Counted from the first letter of the stretch, positions 1 to 9,996 are shown. The stretch: DNA of 64,000 nucleotides from Lentimicrobium sp. L6 (GCF_013166655.1 NZ_JABKCA010000001.1:98822-162821), one strand, 5' to 3'. The notes: a model not told the origin generated them from the letters alone. Translations and numbers: made by a program.

Positions 1-3000
1 ATTACACATGTGTTTCATCATTTCACTTAAAGTGTGGGCAATATTGTCTCCTGTTTCAGGATCGATAGAAGAAACAAACCCATATTTGCTCTTGGTTAAA
101 GATAATGCGTAGTCATAGGTTAATTTTGCAATAACTTCTATTGAAAGATCACTATTGATAATTTCTTTTGCGAGTTTAGCAATGATTTTAGAATAATGGT
201 CGCTTCTTTCAGCATTTTCTTTTGCTTTTATTAAGGCTTCTTTAGCTTTTACTTCCTCAGTTATTTCTTTAAACGTGCAATAGGTTTGTTTGAATTGGCC
301 ATCGGGTGTATATCCAGCGCAGCCTTCATAAGAAACGTCTATTTCGGTCCCATCCTTTTTAACCATCTTGAAAAGCACATTGTTTACATTCCCCAAAGCT
401 TTGAATTTGGGGAATCTTTCTTTAAAAAGTTCAACTTGACTTGGATGTAGAAAAGATCCAAAATGCTTACCGATAACTTCTTCTTTTTTATAGCCTAGTA
501 TTTTTGTCCAAGTGGGGTTTACATCCAATAAATCTCCATTTTTGTCAAGGGATTGATAGCCTAACGGGGCATTATCATACATGGCGCGGTATTTTTCTTC
601 GCTCTGTTGTAATGCCAATTGTGTTTTTTTAATCTTATCAATATCTGTATGAGTTCCAAGCATTCTGAGTGGTTTTCCATCTTCTGTATATTCTACTATA
701 CTACCCATGGAAAGTATCCACTTCCATTTTCCTTGTTTTGTTTTAATTCGAAATTCAATACGATAAGCTGGAATTTTACCTTCTATATAATCGGAATAGT
801 TTTTCAAAACATGATTAACATCATTCGGATGCAATCTGTTGGTCCATTTTTCATTAGTTTCAATAAATGTTTTCGGGTTATGACCTATCATGATGATGTA
901 GCTGTCACTTACTTTAATTTCACCAGTTTGTATGTTGAAGTCATAAATGCCTTGTTTGCTGGAGTCTAAAGCCAATCGCAATGTTTCTTCACTTTCACTT
1001 AAAGCTTTTTGGGTGCTTACTCGTTCTGTGATGTCAGCACCAGAGGAAACGAATCGTATTGCTTTCCCATTTTCATCCCTAAGGGTAGCATTATACCAAG
1101 CAATGATTCTTTTTTCTCCATCTTTTCTAATTATGGGGTTTTCAAAATATTCAATGAGATTTGTTTCATCTTCTAAAGCTTCATTAAATACACTTTTTAC
1201 TTGATCGATATTATGTTGAGGTATGAAATGGTCGAACCAGTTTTTACCAATAATTTCTTCTTCTTTATATCCTAAAATATCACATCCTTTTTGATTGACT
1301 AGAACAACATTTTGATTTATATCTAATGCAATAAACATGACCCCAGCAATTTCCAAGTATTGTTTTGATATTTGTTTTTGAAACTGTAATAGCTGCTCCG
1401 CTTTTTTAATATCAGTAAGGTCAATATGCGTTCCAATAATTCTGATTGGTTTATTTTCTTTATTTACAGTAACCTTTGCACGTGCTAAAATATCCACCCA
1501 ATGACCCTTTTTATGCTTCATGCGAAATTCAACTTCAAATCGAGGTATTTCACCTTTGATATGTTTGTCAAGCATTTTCCATGAGCGCTTAATATCATCA
1601 GGATGAGTTAAATCTTCCCATGTTTTGAAGGTGTTTTCCAATTCAGAATCCTCATAACCTAGCATGCGTTTCCAACCAGGGGAGTAATATATTTCATTAG
1701 TTATCAAGTTCCAATCAAATAATCCATCGTGAGTAGCTTCCATGGCCAGGTTAAAACGTTCCTCACTTTTAAATAGTGCTTTTTCAGTGGAAACTCTAGA
1801 GCTTATATCCTTTATTGCGGTGAATTTTAGCTTTCTATCATTTTTATAAAGAATTCTTTCTTGTACTTCGCAGTGGAATTTACTTTTGTCTTTTCTTTGT
1901 GCTGTGGTTTGATATGGTTGAAGGTTTTCTGTTTTTAGCTTGTTGATAATGAGCTCTCTGTATTCAGGTGCTATCCATTCGATGGCGTTTTTGCCAATAG
2001 CTTCTTTATCAGAATAACCAAACGTTTTTCTTGCAGTTTCATTTTGGTCAATACACATGCCATTTTCAGATATGAGAATAGATTCAAATGTAGCTGCAGA
2101 CAAGGTTTTGTATCTTTCTTCTTGCTCTTTTATTGATTTAGCGGCTAATTCTAGTTCGGTGATATCCTTATCAATCCCAACTACTAAAATAGCTTCCCCT
2201 TTCACATCTCTTTTTACTTTATAATTAGCAGAAATAATTTTTGTGATTCCGTTTTCAGTAATGAGCCTGAATTTTTGCTGGAAAGATTCCTCAGTAGACT
2301 TTAAATTCCGATTGAATGTTTCGAAATATTCCTCACTGTCGTCAGGGTGAATGTGTTTTTTAAAGATATCTAAGTCAGTATTCTTTTCATAATGAACATC
2401 TCGTATATCATAGGCCCCTTTCGACCAATGATTTTTTCCTGTTTTGGGCTCATAGGTCCAGCTACCAGACTTGCTGATTCTTTCTGTATCTTGGAGTAAG
2501 TTGTAGGCGGAGATAATCTCTTTTTCAGCGTTTTTAATTTCTGTGATATCGGTAATAATGATACCCAATTGTTTCCCTTTGGAAGTATCAAAAGTAAATA
2601 TCGTTTCAATAATATCTTTCTTTTTCTTCGTTTTTGCCTGAATAATAGTAGTGAAGTTTTTATCTAAAATAACATGTTCTTTTTTAGTGAGTATGCCGAG
2701 TATGCTTTTTTTTAAGCTTTCCTTTGTGTTTGGGATTTCCTTCTTAAGGTTTGACATTTTTAACATTAAATCCCATGCGTGTAGTCCTTTAGTTTCGCTG
2801 CTGGTTACTCCAAAAATATTTTCAAACTCTTTGTTAATGAAAGTTATCTTTCCGTTATTGTCAACAATAGCTACTCCTTCTGAAGAGTAATCCACAAAGT
2901 TTCTGAATTTTTCTTCGTTTTCTTTTAAAATAGTATTATTTAAATTTAATTGTGTGATATCTAGAGAGGTGCTTAGGTAAATATTATCACCATTTACATC

Positions 3001-4116
3001 AATTTCTTTTATTATACTCATTAATACATCGAATGTGCTTCCATCTTTTCTTTTGGCTAAAAACTCTATTTCTAGACTTCCATTTTTGTTTACTTCATCA
3101 ATAATTTGCTTTGGAAGTTCTGGGTTGAAACAATGATCCTTAGGGTTAGATAGCAATAATTCATCTAAGGAATGATATCCCCACCTCTTTAAATACTCTT
3201 TATTTGCATAGACAAACTCCCCTTTTTCATTTACAATATGATAACCATTTAGGGAGTTTTCTATCGAATTGTTTATGGTCCTATATTGGTTTTCTAGTGT
3301 TTTGCTTTTAGTGATGTCATCAGATATAATTTGAACACCCATTAATTCATTTTTGCTATTATATATGCAAGTGTAAATACTTTTAAACCAGAAAGAGGCA
3401 TTAGGGAGCTTTATATGATCTACATATTCTTTTGAATCATTATATTGAAGAGCATGTTTGAATCTTTTGGTGTATTCCTCAGCATGTTCTTTCGGGAAGA
3501 TTTCAAGAAATGATTTTCCTTCAAAATCCTCACTTTTTCCTCCCATATTTTTAGCAGCTATATCATTATAGGAAATAACTATTCCATCTTTAGAATAGTA
3601 GCCTACCCCAAAAGCCGAGCTTTGGTGTAATAGTCTATATTTTTCTTCACTTTCTTCTAATCTACTTTTTGTTGCTTTTAACTCACCTGGTTCTGAATGA
3701 CTTGTTTTTGCATCATTATCAATTTCTGTAAATTGGTAAATCGTATTTTCCTTGTTTAATTGATTCAGTTTTTGGATGCCATAATTTGTTTTTATAATGT
3801 CTTTTGAGGAGTTCTTAAAAGCAAATTCAAAGGTTTTAGGAATAGAGCTTTGTAGGTTACCTAAAATATCTTGATTTTGTTTCTGAAAATCTAAAACTAA
3901 ATCTGTTTCGGTTCCAGCTTCGGTGGAAGAATCCAATATGGAAATAAACGAGGAATTGTATTGATAAATATGACCAGAGTTATTAGTAATAAACTGAGCC
4001 CGGTTATTGTGAAAAGCAGAGTGCTTTTCAGCTTTCAAAGACTTTGATTTTTCAGCTTTTAGTTGTAATTCTAACTCTTTAATTCTAGCTTTTAATTTTC
4101 CTATCTGATTTTCCAT
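1..4116 (-). CDS. Giant multi-PAS/GAF signalling protein, probably a sensor histidine kinase (3' end outside window)
   Basis: The reading frame is open from an ATG at 4116 to the left edge (1372 codons seen, no stop). After a coiled N-terminus and one degenerate PAS-like stretch, I can read nine PAS domains starting near residues 158, 277, 402, 542, 665, 785, 920, 1043 and 1173. Typical sequences are YEDSELENTFKTW (PAS_3 type) and GYKKEEVIGKHFGSF. A GAF domain begins near residue 1303 (ALSLTKSKYGFVSSIDPETG) and runs off the edge. There is no transmembrane segment, so the protein is cytoplasmic. By family precedent a HisKA/HATPase or other output should follow the GAF, but that part is not visible. 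The alternation of plain PAS and PAS_3 copies suggests domain duplication. The ligands are unknown. Confidence 0.9.
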   Translation of the reverse strand, partial: MENQIGKLKARIKELELQLKAEKSKSLKAEKHSAFHNNRAQFITNNSGHIYQYNSSFISILDSSTEAGTETDLVLDFQKQNQDILGNLQSSIPKTFEFAFKNSSKDIIKTNYGIQKLNQLNKENTIYQFTEIDNDAKTSHSEPGELKATKSRLEESEEKYRLLHQSSAFGVGYYSKDGIVISYNDIAAKNMGGKSEDFEGKSFLEIFPKEHAEEYTKRFKHALQYNDSKEYVDHIKLPNASFWFKSIYTCIYNSKNELMGVQIISDDITKSKTLENQYRTINNSIENSLNGYHIVNEKGEFVYANKEYLKRWGYHSLDELLLSNPKDHCFNPELPKQIIDEVNKNGSLEIEFLAKRKDGSTFDVLMSIIKEIDVNGDNIYLSTSLDITQLNLNNTILKENEEKFRNFVDYSSEGVAIVDNNGKITFINKEFENIFGVTSSETKGLHAWDLMLKMSNLKKEIPNTKESLKKSILGILTKKEHVILDKNFTTIIQAKTKKKKDIIETIFTFDTSKGKQLGIIITDITEIKNAEKEIISAYNLLQDTERISKSGSWTYEPKTGKNHWSKGAYDIRDVHYEKNTDLDIFKKHIHPDDSEEYFETFNRNLKSTEESFQQKFRLITENGITKIISANYKVKRDVKGEAILVVGIDKDITELELAAKSIKEQEERYKTLSAATFESILISENGMCIDQNETARKTFGYSDKEAIGKNAIEWIAPEYRELIINKLKTENLQPYQTTAQRKDKSKFHCEVQERILYKNDRKLKFTAIKDISSRVSTEKALFKSEERFNLAMEATHDGLFDWNLITNEIYYSPGWKRMLGYEDSELENTFKTWEDLTHPDDIKRSWKMLDKHIKGEIPRFEVEFRMKHKKGHWVDILARAKVTVNKENKPIRIIGTHIDLTDIKKAEQLLQFQKQISKQYLEIAGVMFIALDINQNVVLVNQKGCDILGYKEEEIIGKNWFDHFIPQHNIDQVKSVFNEALEDETNLIEYFENPIIRKDGEKRIIAWYNATLRDENGKAIRFVSSGADITERVSTQKALSESEETLRLALDSSKQGIYDFNIQTGEIKVSDSYIIMIGHNPKTFIETNEKWTNRLHPNDVNHVLKNYSDYIEGKIPAYRIEFRIKTKQGKWKWILSMGSIVEYTEDGKPLRMLGTHTDIDKIKKTQLALQQSEEKYRAMYDNAPLGYQSLDKNGDLLDVNPTWTKILGYKKEEVIGKHFGSFLHPSQVELFKERFPKFKALGNVNNVLFKMVKKDGTEIDVSYEGCAGYTPDGQFKQTYCTFKEITEEVKAKEALIKAKENAERSDHYSKIIAKLAKEIINSDLSIEVIAKLTYDYALSLTKSKYGFVSSIDPETGDNIAHTLSEMMKHMCN

Positions 4117-4288
4117 AATAGCCCATGTCAATAACCCTATAAATATAGATGTTATTGGCCTAATTACCAAATTTCAGCTCATAGTATTCATAATAGTGTC
4201 ATAGTACCCAAGTACTTTTTAAAAGAGAAATATTTAAAAATAAAATATTTTAGTGGTTTATGATAAAGATAATATAGCGATATCGTAA

Positions 4289-5167
4289 CTACTGTTTGCT
4301 CTTTATTTGCGACAGGAAAAGGCCTGCCACCACAATTAAAATTCCTATATAATTTATGGTAAAAAGTCGCTCTCCCAATAGAATAAAGGAAAAAATACTA
4401 GTGAGTACGGGTATCCCATTGGTAAACACTCCACTTCTGGTTACACCAAGTATTTTAATACTATGCGTAAATAATACAAAAGCAATAATAGAACCAAATA
4501 TTCCCAAGAGAAAAATGGGTTGAAGGCCTTCCCAAACCCATCCGGTTTCTGAAAATGTTGGCAACTCAATAAAGAAGAACAAAGGGGCAAAACCTAGAAG
4601 CCCAAAGAAACTTTGATAACCAACAATGGTGAAAGAGTTGTATTTGTGGGATAGTTTATTAAGTACTGCTGTATACCCAATTGCGGAAAATACGGCCAAC
4701 ATCAGCAACATCACTCCCCAAAAATCAGCATTGAGTTCCATATTGGTATTTACAATAACTAGGATAACACCAATAAAGCTTAAAAGAGTTCCGTAGATCT
4801 TATATTTAGTAATTTGTTCTTTAAAGAAATACCAAGCCACATAAGGCAAGAATAAGGGGATGGTAGCAATAATCACGGCTGCAATTGTAGGAGAAACGCG
4901 TTGAAGGCCATAGGTTTCTCCAATAAAATACAAGAAGGGTTCAAAAAAACTTAAAAGGATAATGTATTTCCAATCGCTCTTTTCAATTTTGTTCAATTTC
5001 CCAATCAGTTTAGAAAAACCCATCAATAATCCAGAAGCCAAAATAAGTCTAAAACTTAAAATGGTTAATGGGTTATAGATTTCCAAGGCGCTCTTGGACC
5101 AAATAAAACTTAAGGCCCAAAAGAACATGGAACCAATAACGGCTAAATAAGCTAAAAAGTTTTTCAT
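4289..5167 (-). CDS. EamA/DMT-family transporter
   Basis: This is a 292-residue, very hydrophobic protein with about ten predicted membrane helices in two EamA repeats (roughly residues 5-140 and 150-288), the usual length and layout of the drug/metabolite transporter superfamily. Family motifs include FFWALSFIWSKSAL in helix 1 and TRSGVFTNGIPVLTSIFSF near the end of the second repeat. It presumably exports or exchanges a small metabolite across the inner membrane; the substrate cannot be inferred. It starts at an ATG and is separated from the upstream aminotransferase by an intrinsic terminator, so it is probably its own transcript. No clear promoter box was found. Confidence 0.92.
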   Translation of the reverse strand: MKNFLAYLAVIGSMFFWALSFIWSKSALEIYNPLTILSFRLILASGLLMGFSKLIGKLNKIEKSDWKYIILLSFFEPFLYFIGETYGLQRVSPTIAAVIIATIPLFLPYVAWYFFKEQITKYKIYGTLLSFIGVILVIVNTNMELNADFWGVMLLMLAVFSAIGYTAVLNKLSHKYNSFTIVGYQSFFGLLGFAPLFFFIELPTFSETGWVWEGLQPIFLLGIFGSIIAFVLFTHSIKILGVTRSGVFTNGIPVLTSIFSFILLGERLFTINYIGILIVVAGLFLSQIKSKQ

Positions 5168-5208
5168 TGAATTGGTAATTGAGTTTGTGTAGTCAATTTG
5201 AAAACATG

Positions 5209-5246
5209 AAAAAAGTGCATATCAATTATTCATCAATATGCACTTT
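5209..5246 (-). terminator. Intrinsic terminator of the DegT aminotransferase
   Basis: A perfect 11-bp inverted repeat (AAAGTGCATAT / ATATGCACTTT, 5212-5222 and 5236-5246) with a 13-nt loop is followed on the minus strand by a run of six T. It lies 19 bp after the aminotransferase stop codon. Confidence 0.8.
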
Positions 5247-5264
5247 AATGAATTTATATCTCTA

Positions 5265-6392
5265 TTATTTTTGGATGAATTCTAAAACAGCATCACAAAC
5301 ATATTTTAGTTGTTCTTCTGTGAATTCAGTATGCATAGGAAGTGATAGGACTTGCTGCTGAAGTTTTTCAGTCACTGGGAAGTCACCTTCTTTATATCTG
5401 TCATCTTGATATGCTTTTTGCATGTGTAGAGCTACAGGATAATATACTGCATTTGCTATTCCTTTATCCATTAAGTGTTTTTGTAAACCATCGCGATCCA
5501 CATCAACTAATTTCATAGTATACTGGTGGAATACATGATCGGTAAAATCGGCAGTAACTGGAGTAATAATGTTTTCGCAACTGGCGAAAGCTTCATTATA
5601 ATAATTAGCCGCATAGTTTCTAGCTTTTGCAAAATCGTCAAGGTGGGCTAGTTTTACTTTTAAAACTGCCGCTTGCATACTGTCTAATCTAGAGTTTACT
5701 CCAACATAGTCGTGGTAATACCTTACGGTCATTCCATGATTTACTATCACTTTCAATTGTTCAGCCAGCTCATCATTATTGGTGAAGATGGCTCCACCAT
5801 CACCATAAGCACCTAAGTTTTTTGATGGGAAGAAGCTTGTACAACCCACATCACCTATAGATCCAGCTTTTTTAGTTGTTCCATCGGCAAAAGTATAGTT
5901 GGCACCAATAGCTTGAGCATTATCCTCAATAACAAATAGATTGTTCTCTTTAGCGATAGTTAAAATCTCATCCATATTGGCACATTGGCCGAACAAATGA
6001 ACAGGAACAATAGCTTTGGTATTATCAGTGATGGCATTTTTAATAGCTACAGGATCGATATTCATAGTATCCTCTAAAACATCAACCAATACAGGAGTCA
6101 ATCCTAATAAAGCAATAACTTCTGCTGTTGCAATAAAAGTAAATGAGGTGGTAATAACTTCATCACCTGGCTTTAGTCCAAGTCCCATCATAGCTACTTG
6201 CAATGCATCTGTTCCATTAGCACAAGGAATGACATGTTTAACACCAAGATATTTCTCTAAATCACGAGCAAATTCATGAACCACTGGACCATTAATATAT
6301 GAAGATGTGTCTAATACTTTATGAATTTCGGTATCAATTTCGGTTTTTAACCTTTGATATTGACCTTGTAGGTCGACCATTGGAATTTTCAT
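5265..6392 (-). CDS. DegT/DnrJ/EryC1/StrS-family PLP aminotransferase
   Basis: 375 residues, normal for sugar aminotransferases of this family, which use PLP and usually glutamate to aminate a nucleotide-linked keto-sugar. Visible landmarks are the N-terminal MVDLQGQYQRLKTEID, the cofactor region IPCANGTDALQVAMMGL, the VIEDNAQAIGA aspartate strand, and the PLP lysine in SFFPSKNLGAYGDGG (Lys about residue 190). The C-terminus carries the YPVALHMQKAY signature. It is likely used for an LPS or surface-polysaccharide amino sugar. It stands alone with its own terminator and a candidate promoter 115 bp upstream, divergent from the outer-membrane gene at 6628. Confidence 0.93.
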   Translation of the reverse strand: MKIPMVDLQGQYQRLKTEIDTEIHKVLDTSSYINGPVVHEFARDLEKYLGVKHVIPCANGTDALQVAMMGLGLKPGDEVITTSFTFIATAEVIALLGLTPVLVDVLEDTMNIDPVAIKNAITDNTKAIVPVHLFGQCANMDEILTIAKENNLFVIEDNAQAIGANYTFADGTTKKAGSIGDVGCTSFFPSKNLGAYGDGGAIFTNNDELAEQLKVIVNHGMTVRYYHDYVGVNSRLDSMQAAVLKVKLAHLDDFAKARNYAANYYNEAFASCENIITPVTADFTDHVFHQYTMKLVDVDRDGLQKHLMDKGIANAVYYPVALHMQKAYQDDRYKEGDFPVTEKLQQQVLSLPMHTEFTEEQLKYVCDAVLEFIQK

Positions 6393-6507
6393 ATGTTTAT
6401 ATTTTTATATTAAATCATATTATTAATTGCATATTATTATCATATATCTGATTGTCAGTGATTTTTAAGATACAATAATCATGATATTCATTTTTTGATA
6501 TTGAACG

Positions 6508-6515
6508 CAAAGATA
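6508..6515 (-). promoter_or_regulatory. Candidate -7 box for the aminotransferase
   Basis: TATCTTTG on the minus strand fits the Bacteroidota -7 consensus TAnnTTTG. It lies in the 235-bp divergent intergenic region, 115 bp before the ATG at 6392. No good -33 TTG was found at the right distance. Confidence 0.4.
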
Positions 6516-6597
6516 TGGAATTCCATCATATTGGTGTTTTATTTTTCACAATTAATACTCTTTAAGATTTTCACCTATTTCAATTCGCTCAAATGTC

Positions 6598-6605
6598 TAT
6601 CTTTG
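6598..6605 (+). promoter_or_regulatory. -7 box of the outer-membrane protein / waaA unit
   Basis: TATCTTTG matches TAnnTTTG and sits 22 bp before the ATG at 6628, a usual leader length in this phylum. Confidence 0.55.
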
Positions 6606-6627
6606 CTGCCTTAAACAGCAAATAATC

Positions 6628-7398
6628 ATGTTACAAAGAGTATTTTTTAAGTTAGTTTTAATTTTTGTATTGAGTGGTATAGTTTCTCAATATGCTCATG
6701 CCCAAGGAAGCGTTTCCGATTCTACCATCTCTACTTTTATATTACAGGTGAATTATGCCTATCAAATACCAGGTGGGGATATGGCTGAAGATTATGGTCA
6801 CAATTCTGTTATTGGTCCGGAATTTACTTATAAAACCAATAAAAATTGGTTATGGGGATTGGAAGCCAGTTTTGTTTTTGGAAATGATGTGAAGAAGGCT
6901 GGTGAAATAATTGAGCAGATTACTGGAGACCAGAGTTTCGTCATAGGGTTAGATGGTACATTTACTAATGTTAGGCCTATGGAAAGAGGTTTTTCTACTT
7001 TAGCAAAAGTGGGTAAGATTATTCCTGCTTTTAATATCAATCCAAATTCAGGAATCGTTTTTAATTTTGGATTGGGGTATATGCAGCATAAAATACGCTG
7101 GGATGTGGAAGGTAATAATGCTCCTCAGCTTGGTGGTGATTATAAAAAAGGATATGATCGCTTTTCTGAGGGAATTATATTGAGTCAATCTTTGGGTTTA
7201 TTATATTTGGCTGATGCTCGTCTGTGGAATTTTAAAGCTGCAGTTGAAGTTCAGGAAGCCTTCACCACCATGAAAAGATATAATTTTGATACCATGGGAG
7301 GTGATTCTAAAAAACGTGTAGATCTATTATTTGGCATAAAATTAAGTTGGATGATTCCTCTATATGGTCGGGCACCAAAAGCCATGTATTATTTTTAG
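6628..7398 (+). CDS. Outer-membrane beta-barrel protein, function unknown
   Basis: 256 residues starting with a clear signal peptide (residues 1-25, cleavage probably after AHA). The mature part alternates polar and aromatic residues as in small outer-membrane barrels (LWGLEASFVFGNDV, GIVFNFGLGYMQHKIRW, LLFGIKLSWMIPLYG). I recognise no enzyme motif. It precedes waaA by 66 bp on the same strand, so an envelope role is likely. A PorT/OmpA-like barrel family membership is possible but not shown. Confidence 0.75.
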   Translation: MLQRVFFKLVLIFVLSGIVSQYAHAQGSVSDSTISTFILQVNYAYQIPGGDMAEDYGHNSVIGPEFTYKTNKNWLWGLEASFVFGNDVKKAGEIIEQITGDQSFVIGLDGTFTNVRPMERGFSTLAKVGKIIPAFNINPNSGIVFNFGLGYMQHKIRWDVEGNNAPQLGGDYKKGYDRFSEGIILSQSLGLLYLADARLWNFKAAVEVQEAFTTMKRYNFDTMGGDSKKRVDLLFGIKLSWMIPLYGRAPKAMYYF

Positions 7399-7427
7399 TG
7401 CTTTTCTGCTCTCTAATCATTATTCTT

Positions 7428-7435
7428 TAATTTTG
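7428..7435 (+). promoter_or_regulatory. Candidate -7 box for waaA
   Basis: TAATTTTG matches TAnnTTTG, 29 bp before the waaA ATG, in the 66-bp gap after the barrel gene. Confidence 0.4.
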
Positions 7436-7464
7436 AAGCCGTTTTGCTTTTTTAATATTCATAT

Positions 7465-8697
7465 ATGAGAGTTATTTATTCTTTCGGAGTTTTCTTTTAC
7501 GGTTTGTTAATTCGTCTTGCTTCATTGTGGAATGCTAAAGCAAAGTTGTGGCTTATTGGAAGGAAAGATGTTTTATCAAGAATAGAAAATGATTTAAAGA
7601 ATAATGATTCCAATATTGTTTGGATTCATAGTGCCTCATTAGGGGAGTTTGAGCAAGGTCGTCCTTTAATTGAATCTTTAAAACAAAAATATCCTGAGCT
7701 TAAAATATTTCTTACTTTTTTCTCTCCGTCGGGCTACGAAATCAGGAAAGATTATCCGCTTGCAGATTATATCTATTATTTACCAGAAGATACGGTCTCA
7801 AATGCTCGTCAATTCGTTAAACTCGTCACCCCTCAAATAGCAGTTTTTATTAAGTATGAGTATTGGTATAATTATATGAACGAGTTGAATAATGCAGAGA
7901 TTCCTCAGATTTTTATTAGTGGAATATTTCGGCCAAAACAGCCTTTCTTTAAGTTTTATGGAGGATGGTTTTTAAATCATTTAAAGAATGTGGAACATTT
8001 CTTCGTTCAAAATGAAGATTCAGTTCAGTTATTGAAAAAAAGTGGAATAGATAGCGTGAGTAAAAGTGGTGATACACGTTTTGATAGAGTTGCTGAAATC
8101 ACAGCTAAAGTTGAAGCTAATGCTATTGTAGAAGAGTTTAAAAATGATCGGAAATTATTTCTTGGTGGAAGTACTTGGTCGCCAGATGAGCAGATTATTA
8201 AAGGGTTACATGTTCAACAACCTGGCTTGAAAATAATTATTGCCCCCCACTTAATTGATGAAAACCACATTCAACAGATAGAAGAATTATTCCCTAATTC
8301 TATTAGATATTCAAAAGCTAAAGATGCTTCACTCAAAGAAATCCCTGTTCTAATCATCGATAACATGGGAATGCTATCTTCCTTATATCAATATGCAAAT
8401 TTCGCCATGATTGGTGGTGGGTTTGGTGTAGGTATTCATAATACATTGGAGGCCGCAACATTCGGGATGCCCATTTTTATTGGTCCAAATTATCAGAAAT
8501 TCCAAGAAGCGAAAGATTTGTTAAGGCTGGGTGTTGTAAATGTAGTTCATGATGCTGCTGAGCTTAATCAAGCAGTTTCAGTATTGCTAGATGATGTGGA
8601 GAAATGGAATACTATCGCATTGCAATCCAAGCAGTATGTAGAGTCAAATATTGGAGCCACTCAAATGATTTTGGAATTTATTGAAAATCAGCTTTAA
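7465..8697 (+). CDS. waaA: 3-deoxy-D-manno-octulosonic acid (Kdo) transferase
   Basis: 410 residues, normal for WaaA/KdtA. The enzyme transfers Kdo from CMP-Kdo to lipid A precursor at the cytoplasmic face of the inner membrane. An N-terminal hydrophobic anchor (VIYSFGVFFYGLLIRLASLW) is followed by the GT30 catalytic motif WIHSASLGEFEQGRPL with the conserved Glu. Further motifs are TFFSPSGYEIRKDYP, FIKYEYWYNYM and the C-terminal GGGFGVGIHNTLEAATFGMP nucleotide-binding loop. It is preceded by an outer-membrane protein gene and its own candidate promoter. With rfaE1 at 13.2-14.2 kb it shows that the organism makes a Kdo/heptose LPS core. Confidence 0.95.
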   Translation: MRVIYSFGVFFYGLLIRLASLWNAKAKLWLIGRKDVLSRIENDLKNNDSNIVWIHSASLGEFEQGRPLIESLKQKYPELKIFLTFFSPSGYEIRKDYPLADYIYYLPEDTVSNARQFVKLVTPQIAVFIKYEYWYNYMNELNNAEIPQIFISGIFRPKQPFFKFYGGWFLNHLKNVEHFFVQNEDSVQLLKKSGIDSVSKSGDTRFDRVAEITAKVEANAIVEEFKNDRKLFLGGSTWSPDEQIIKGLHVQQPGLKIIIAPHLIDENHIQQIEELFPNSIRYSKAKDASLKEIPVLIIDNMGMLSSLYQYANFAMIGGGFGVGIHNTLEAATFGMPIFIGPNYQKFQEAKDLLRLGVVNVVHDAAELNQAVSVLLDDVEKWNTIALQSKQYVESNIGATQMILEFIENQL

Positions 8698-8785
8698 TTT
8701 GATCAGTATCTACTAATAATTGCTCTTGTCTTCCCAAATATATCTTAACTTTACGCTATAAACACAAAGAACTGTAAATATTCAA

Positions 8786-8793
8786 TATATTTG
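8786..8793 (+). promoter_or_regulatory. -7 box of the FAD oxidoreductase
   Basis: TATATTTG, a perfect TAnnTTTG match, 23 bp before the ATG at 8817. Confidence 0.55.
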
Positions 8794-8816
8794 CGCCTAT
8801 CAAATAAATTCGTCTT

Positions 8817-9995
8817 ATGAAAGAGAATACTCATGTTTTGGTGCTAGGTGGAGGTTTTGCTGGAGTGGAATCTGCAATACAACTAAGAAAACTTGGTCAT
8901 CAAGTCACTTTGGTAAGTAATCGTGATTATTTATTCGTTTATCCCATTTCTATTTGGATTCCAGTAAAGAAAAAAAGCTTTAATCATGTGAAGTTAAGCT
9001 TGAAGACTTTGTCAAAAAAACATGGCTTTTCATTAGTGATAGATGATGTAGAACATATAATATCCTCTGAAAATAGAGTAAAACTATCATCTTCTGAAAT
9101 TTGCTATGAGTATTTAGTAGTGGCCATAGGTATGAGTAAGATGAAGATGAAAGGCTTAGAGCATACACATAGTATTTGTGGACAACCAAAGGAGGCTGGA
9201 ATTATTAAAGAGGAACTAGAAAAATTGGTTCAACAAGGTAGAGGGAGTATCGCAATAGGGTTTGGGGGGAATCCAAAAGATCCAACAGCAACGGCGGTAA
9301 GAGGAGGTCCAGCTTTTGAAATGCTATTTAACTTTAGTCATTATCTAAAAAAACTAAAATTACGCGAACAGTTTGATCTTCATTTTTTTGCTCCAATGGC
9401 AGAGCCTGGTCGAAAGATGGGAGAAAAGGCATATCAAAAGATGGATTCCTTTTTTGATTATTATAAGATACAAGTTCACAAAGGCAAAAAGATTGCTCGT
9501 TTTGGTCAATCTGAAATTCACTTTGAAGATGATTCTGTTTTAAAGAGCGATTTAATCATTTTTATTCCTGGTGGTAGCGGGCACCAAGTTTTGGAAAGTT
9601 CTGACCTGCCATTAAGTGAAGTGGGATTTATCAGAACCAATCAGCAATGTCAAGTAGAGGGAAAGGCAAATGTATTTGCAGTTGGAGATGTGGCTACTTT
9701 AATTGGACCAAAATGGGCAGCTAAACAAGGTCACCTTGCCGAAGTGATGGGTAAGGTCGCAGCAAAAAATATTGATTATACCTTTAGAGGAAAAAAGGAA
9801 AGAGAAAGTTATACCAAGCACCTTAATATTATTTGCGTGATGGATTCGGGAGATGGTGCCGCTTTTGTAATGCGTAAAGAGAATAGTGAGCTTATGCTTC
9901 CTCTTCCAATCATAGGTCATTGGATGAAACAGTTTTGGGGCTTTTATTACCGGCAATCTAAGTTGAAGAATTTCCCACGTCTTCCAGGAATGTAG
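8817..9995 (+). CDS. FAD-dependent pyridine-nucleotide/sulfide:quinone-type oxidoreductase
   Basis: 392 residues of the NDH-2/sulfide:quinone oxidoreductase superfamily. The FAD Rossmann motif is VLVLGGGFAGVESAIQLRKL at residues 7-26, and the second FAD-binding motif NVFAVGDVATLIGPKWAAKQ lies near residue 285. The C-terminal part has HWMKQFWGFYYRQSKLKN, which could be an amphipathic membrane-attachment helix. Cysteines occur in HSICGQPKE and NIICVMDSGDG, but I cannot confirm the redox pair required for sulfide oxidation, so the substrate stays open. It converges on the next gene with only one base between the stop codons. Confidence 0.85.
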   Translation: MKENTHVLVLGGGFAGVESAIQLRKLGHQVTLVSNRDYLFVYPISIWIPVKKKSFNHVKLSLKTLSKKHGFSLVIDDVEHIISSENRVKLSSSEICYEYLVVAIGMSKMKMKGLEHTHSICGQPKEAGIIKEELEKLVQQGRGSIAIGFGGNPKDPTATAVRGGPAFEMLFNFSHYLKKLKLREQFDLHFFAPMAEPGRKMGEKAYQKMDSFFDYYKIQVHKGKKIARFGQSEIHFEDDSVLKSDLIIFIPGGSGHQVLESSDLPLSEVGFIRTNQQCQVEGKANVFAVGDVATLIGPKWAAKQGHLAEVMGKVAAKNIDYTFRGKKERESYTKHLNIICVMDSGDGAAFVMRKENSELMLPLPIIGHWMKQFWGFYYRQSKLKNFPRLPGM

Positions 9996-9996
9996 G

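Noticed and set aside
619..1204. Plus-strand frames of 116 and 85 codons
   Set aside because: They are shadows of the continuous multi-PAS reading frame on the minus strand.
8817..9995. Firm call as sulfide:quinone oxidoreductase
   Set aside because: The cysteine pair needed for sulfide oxidation could not be confirmed, so only the superfamily is stated.
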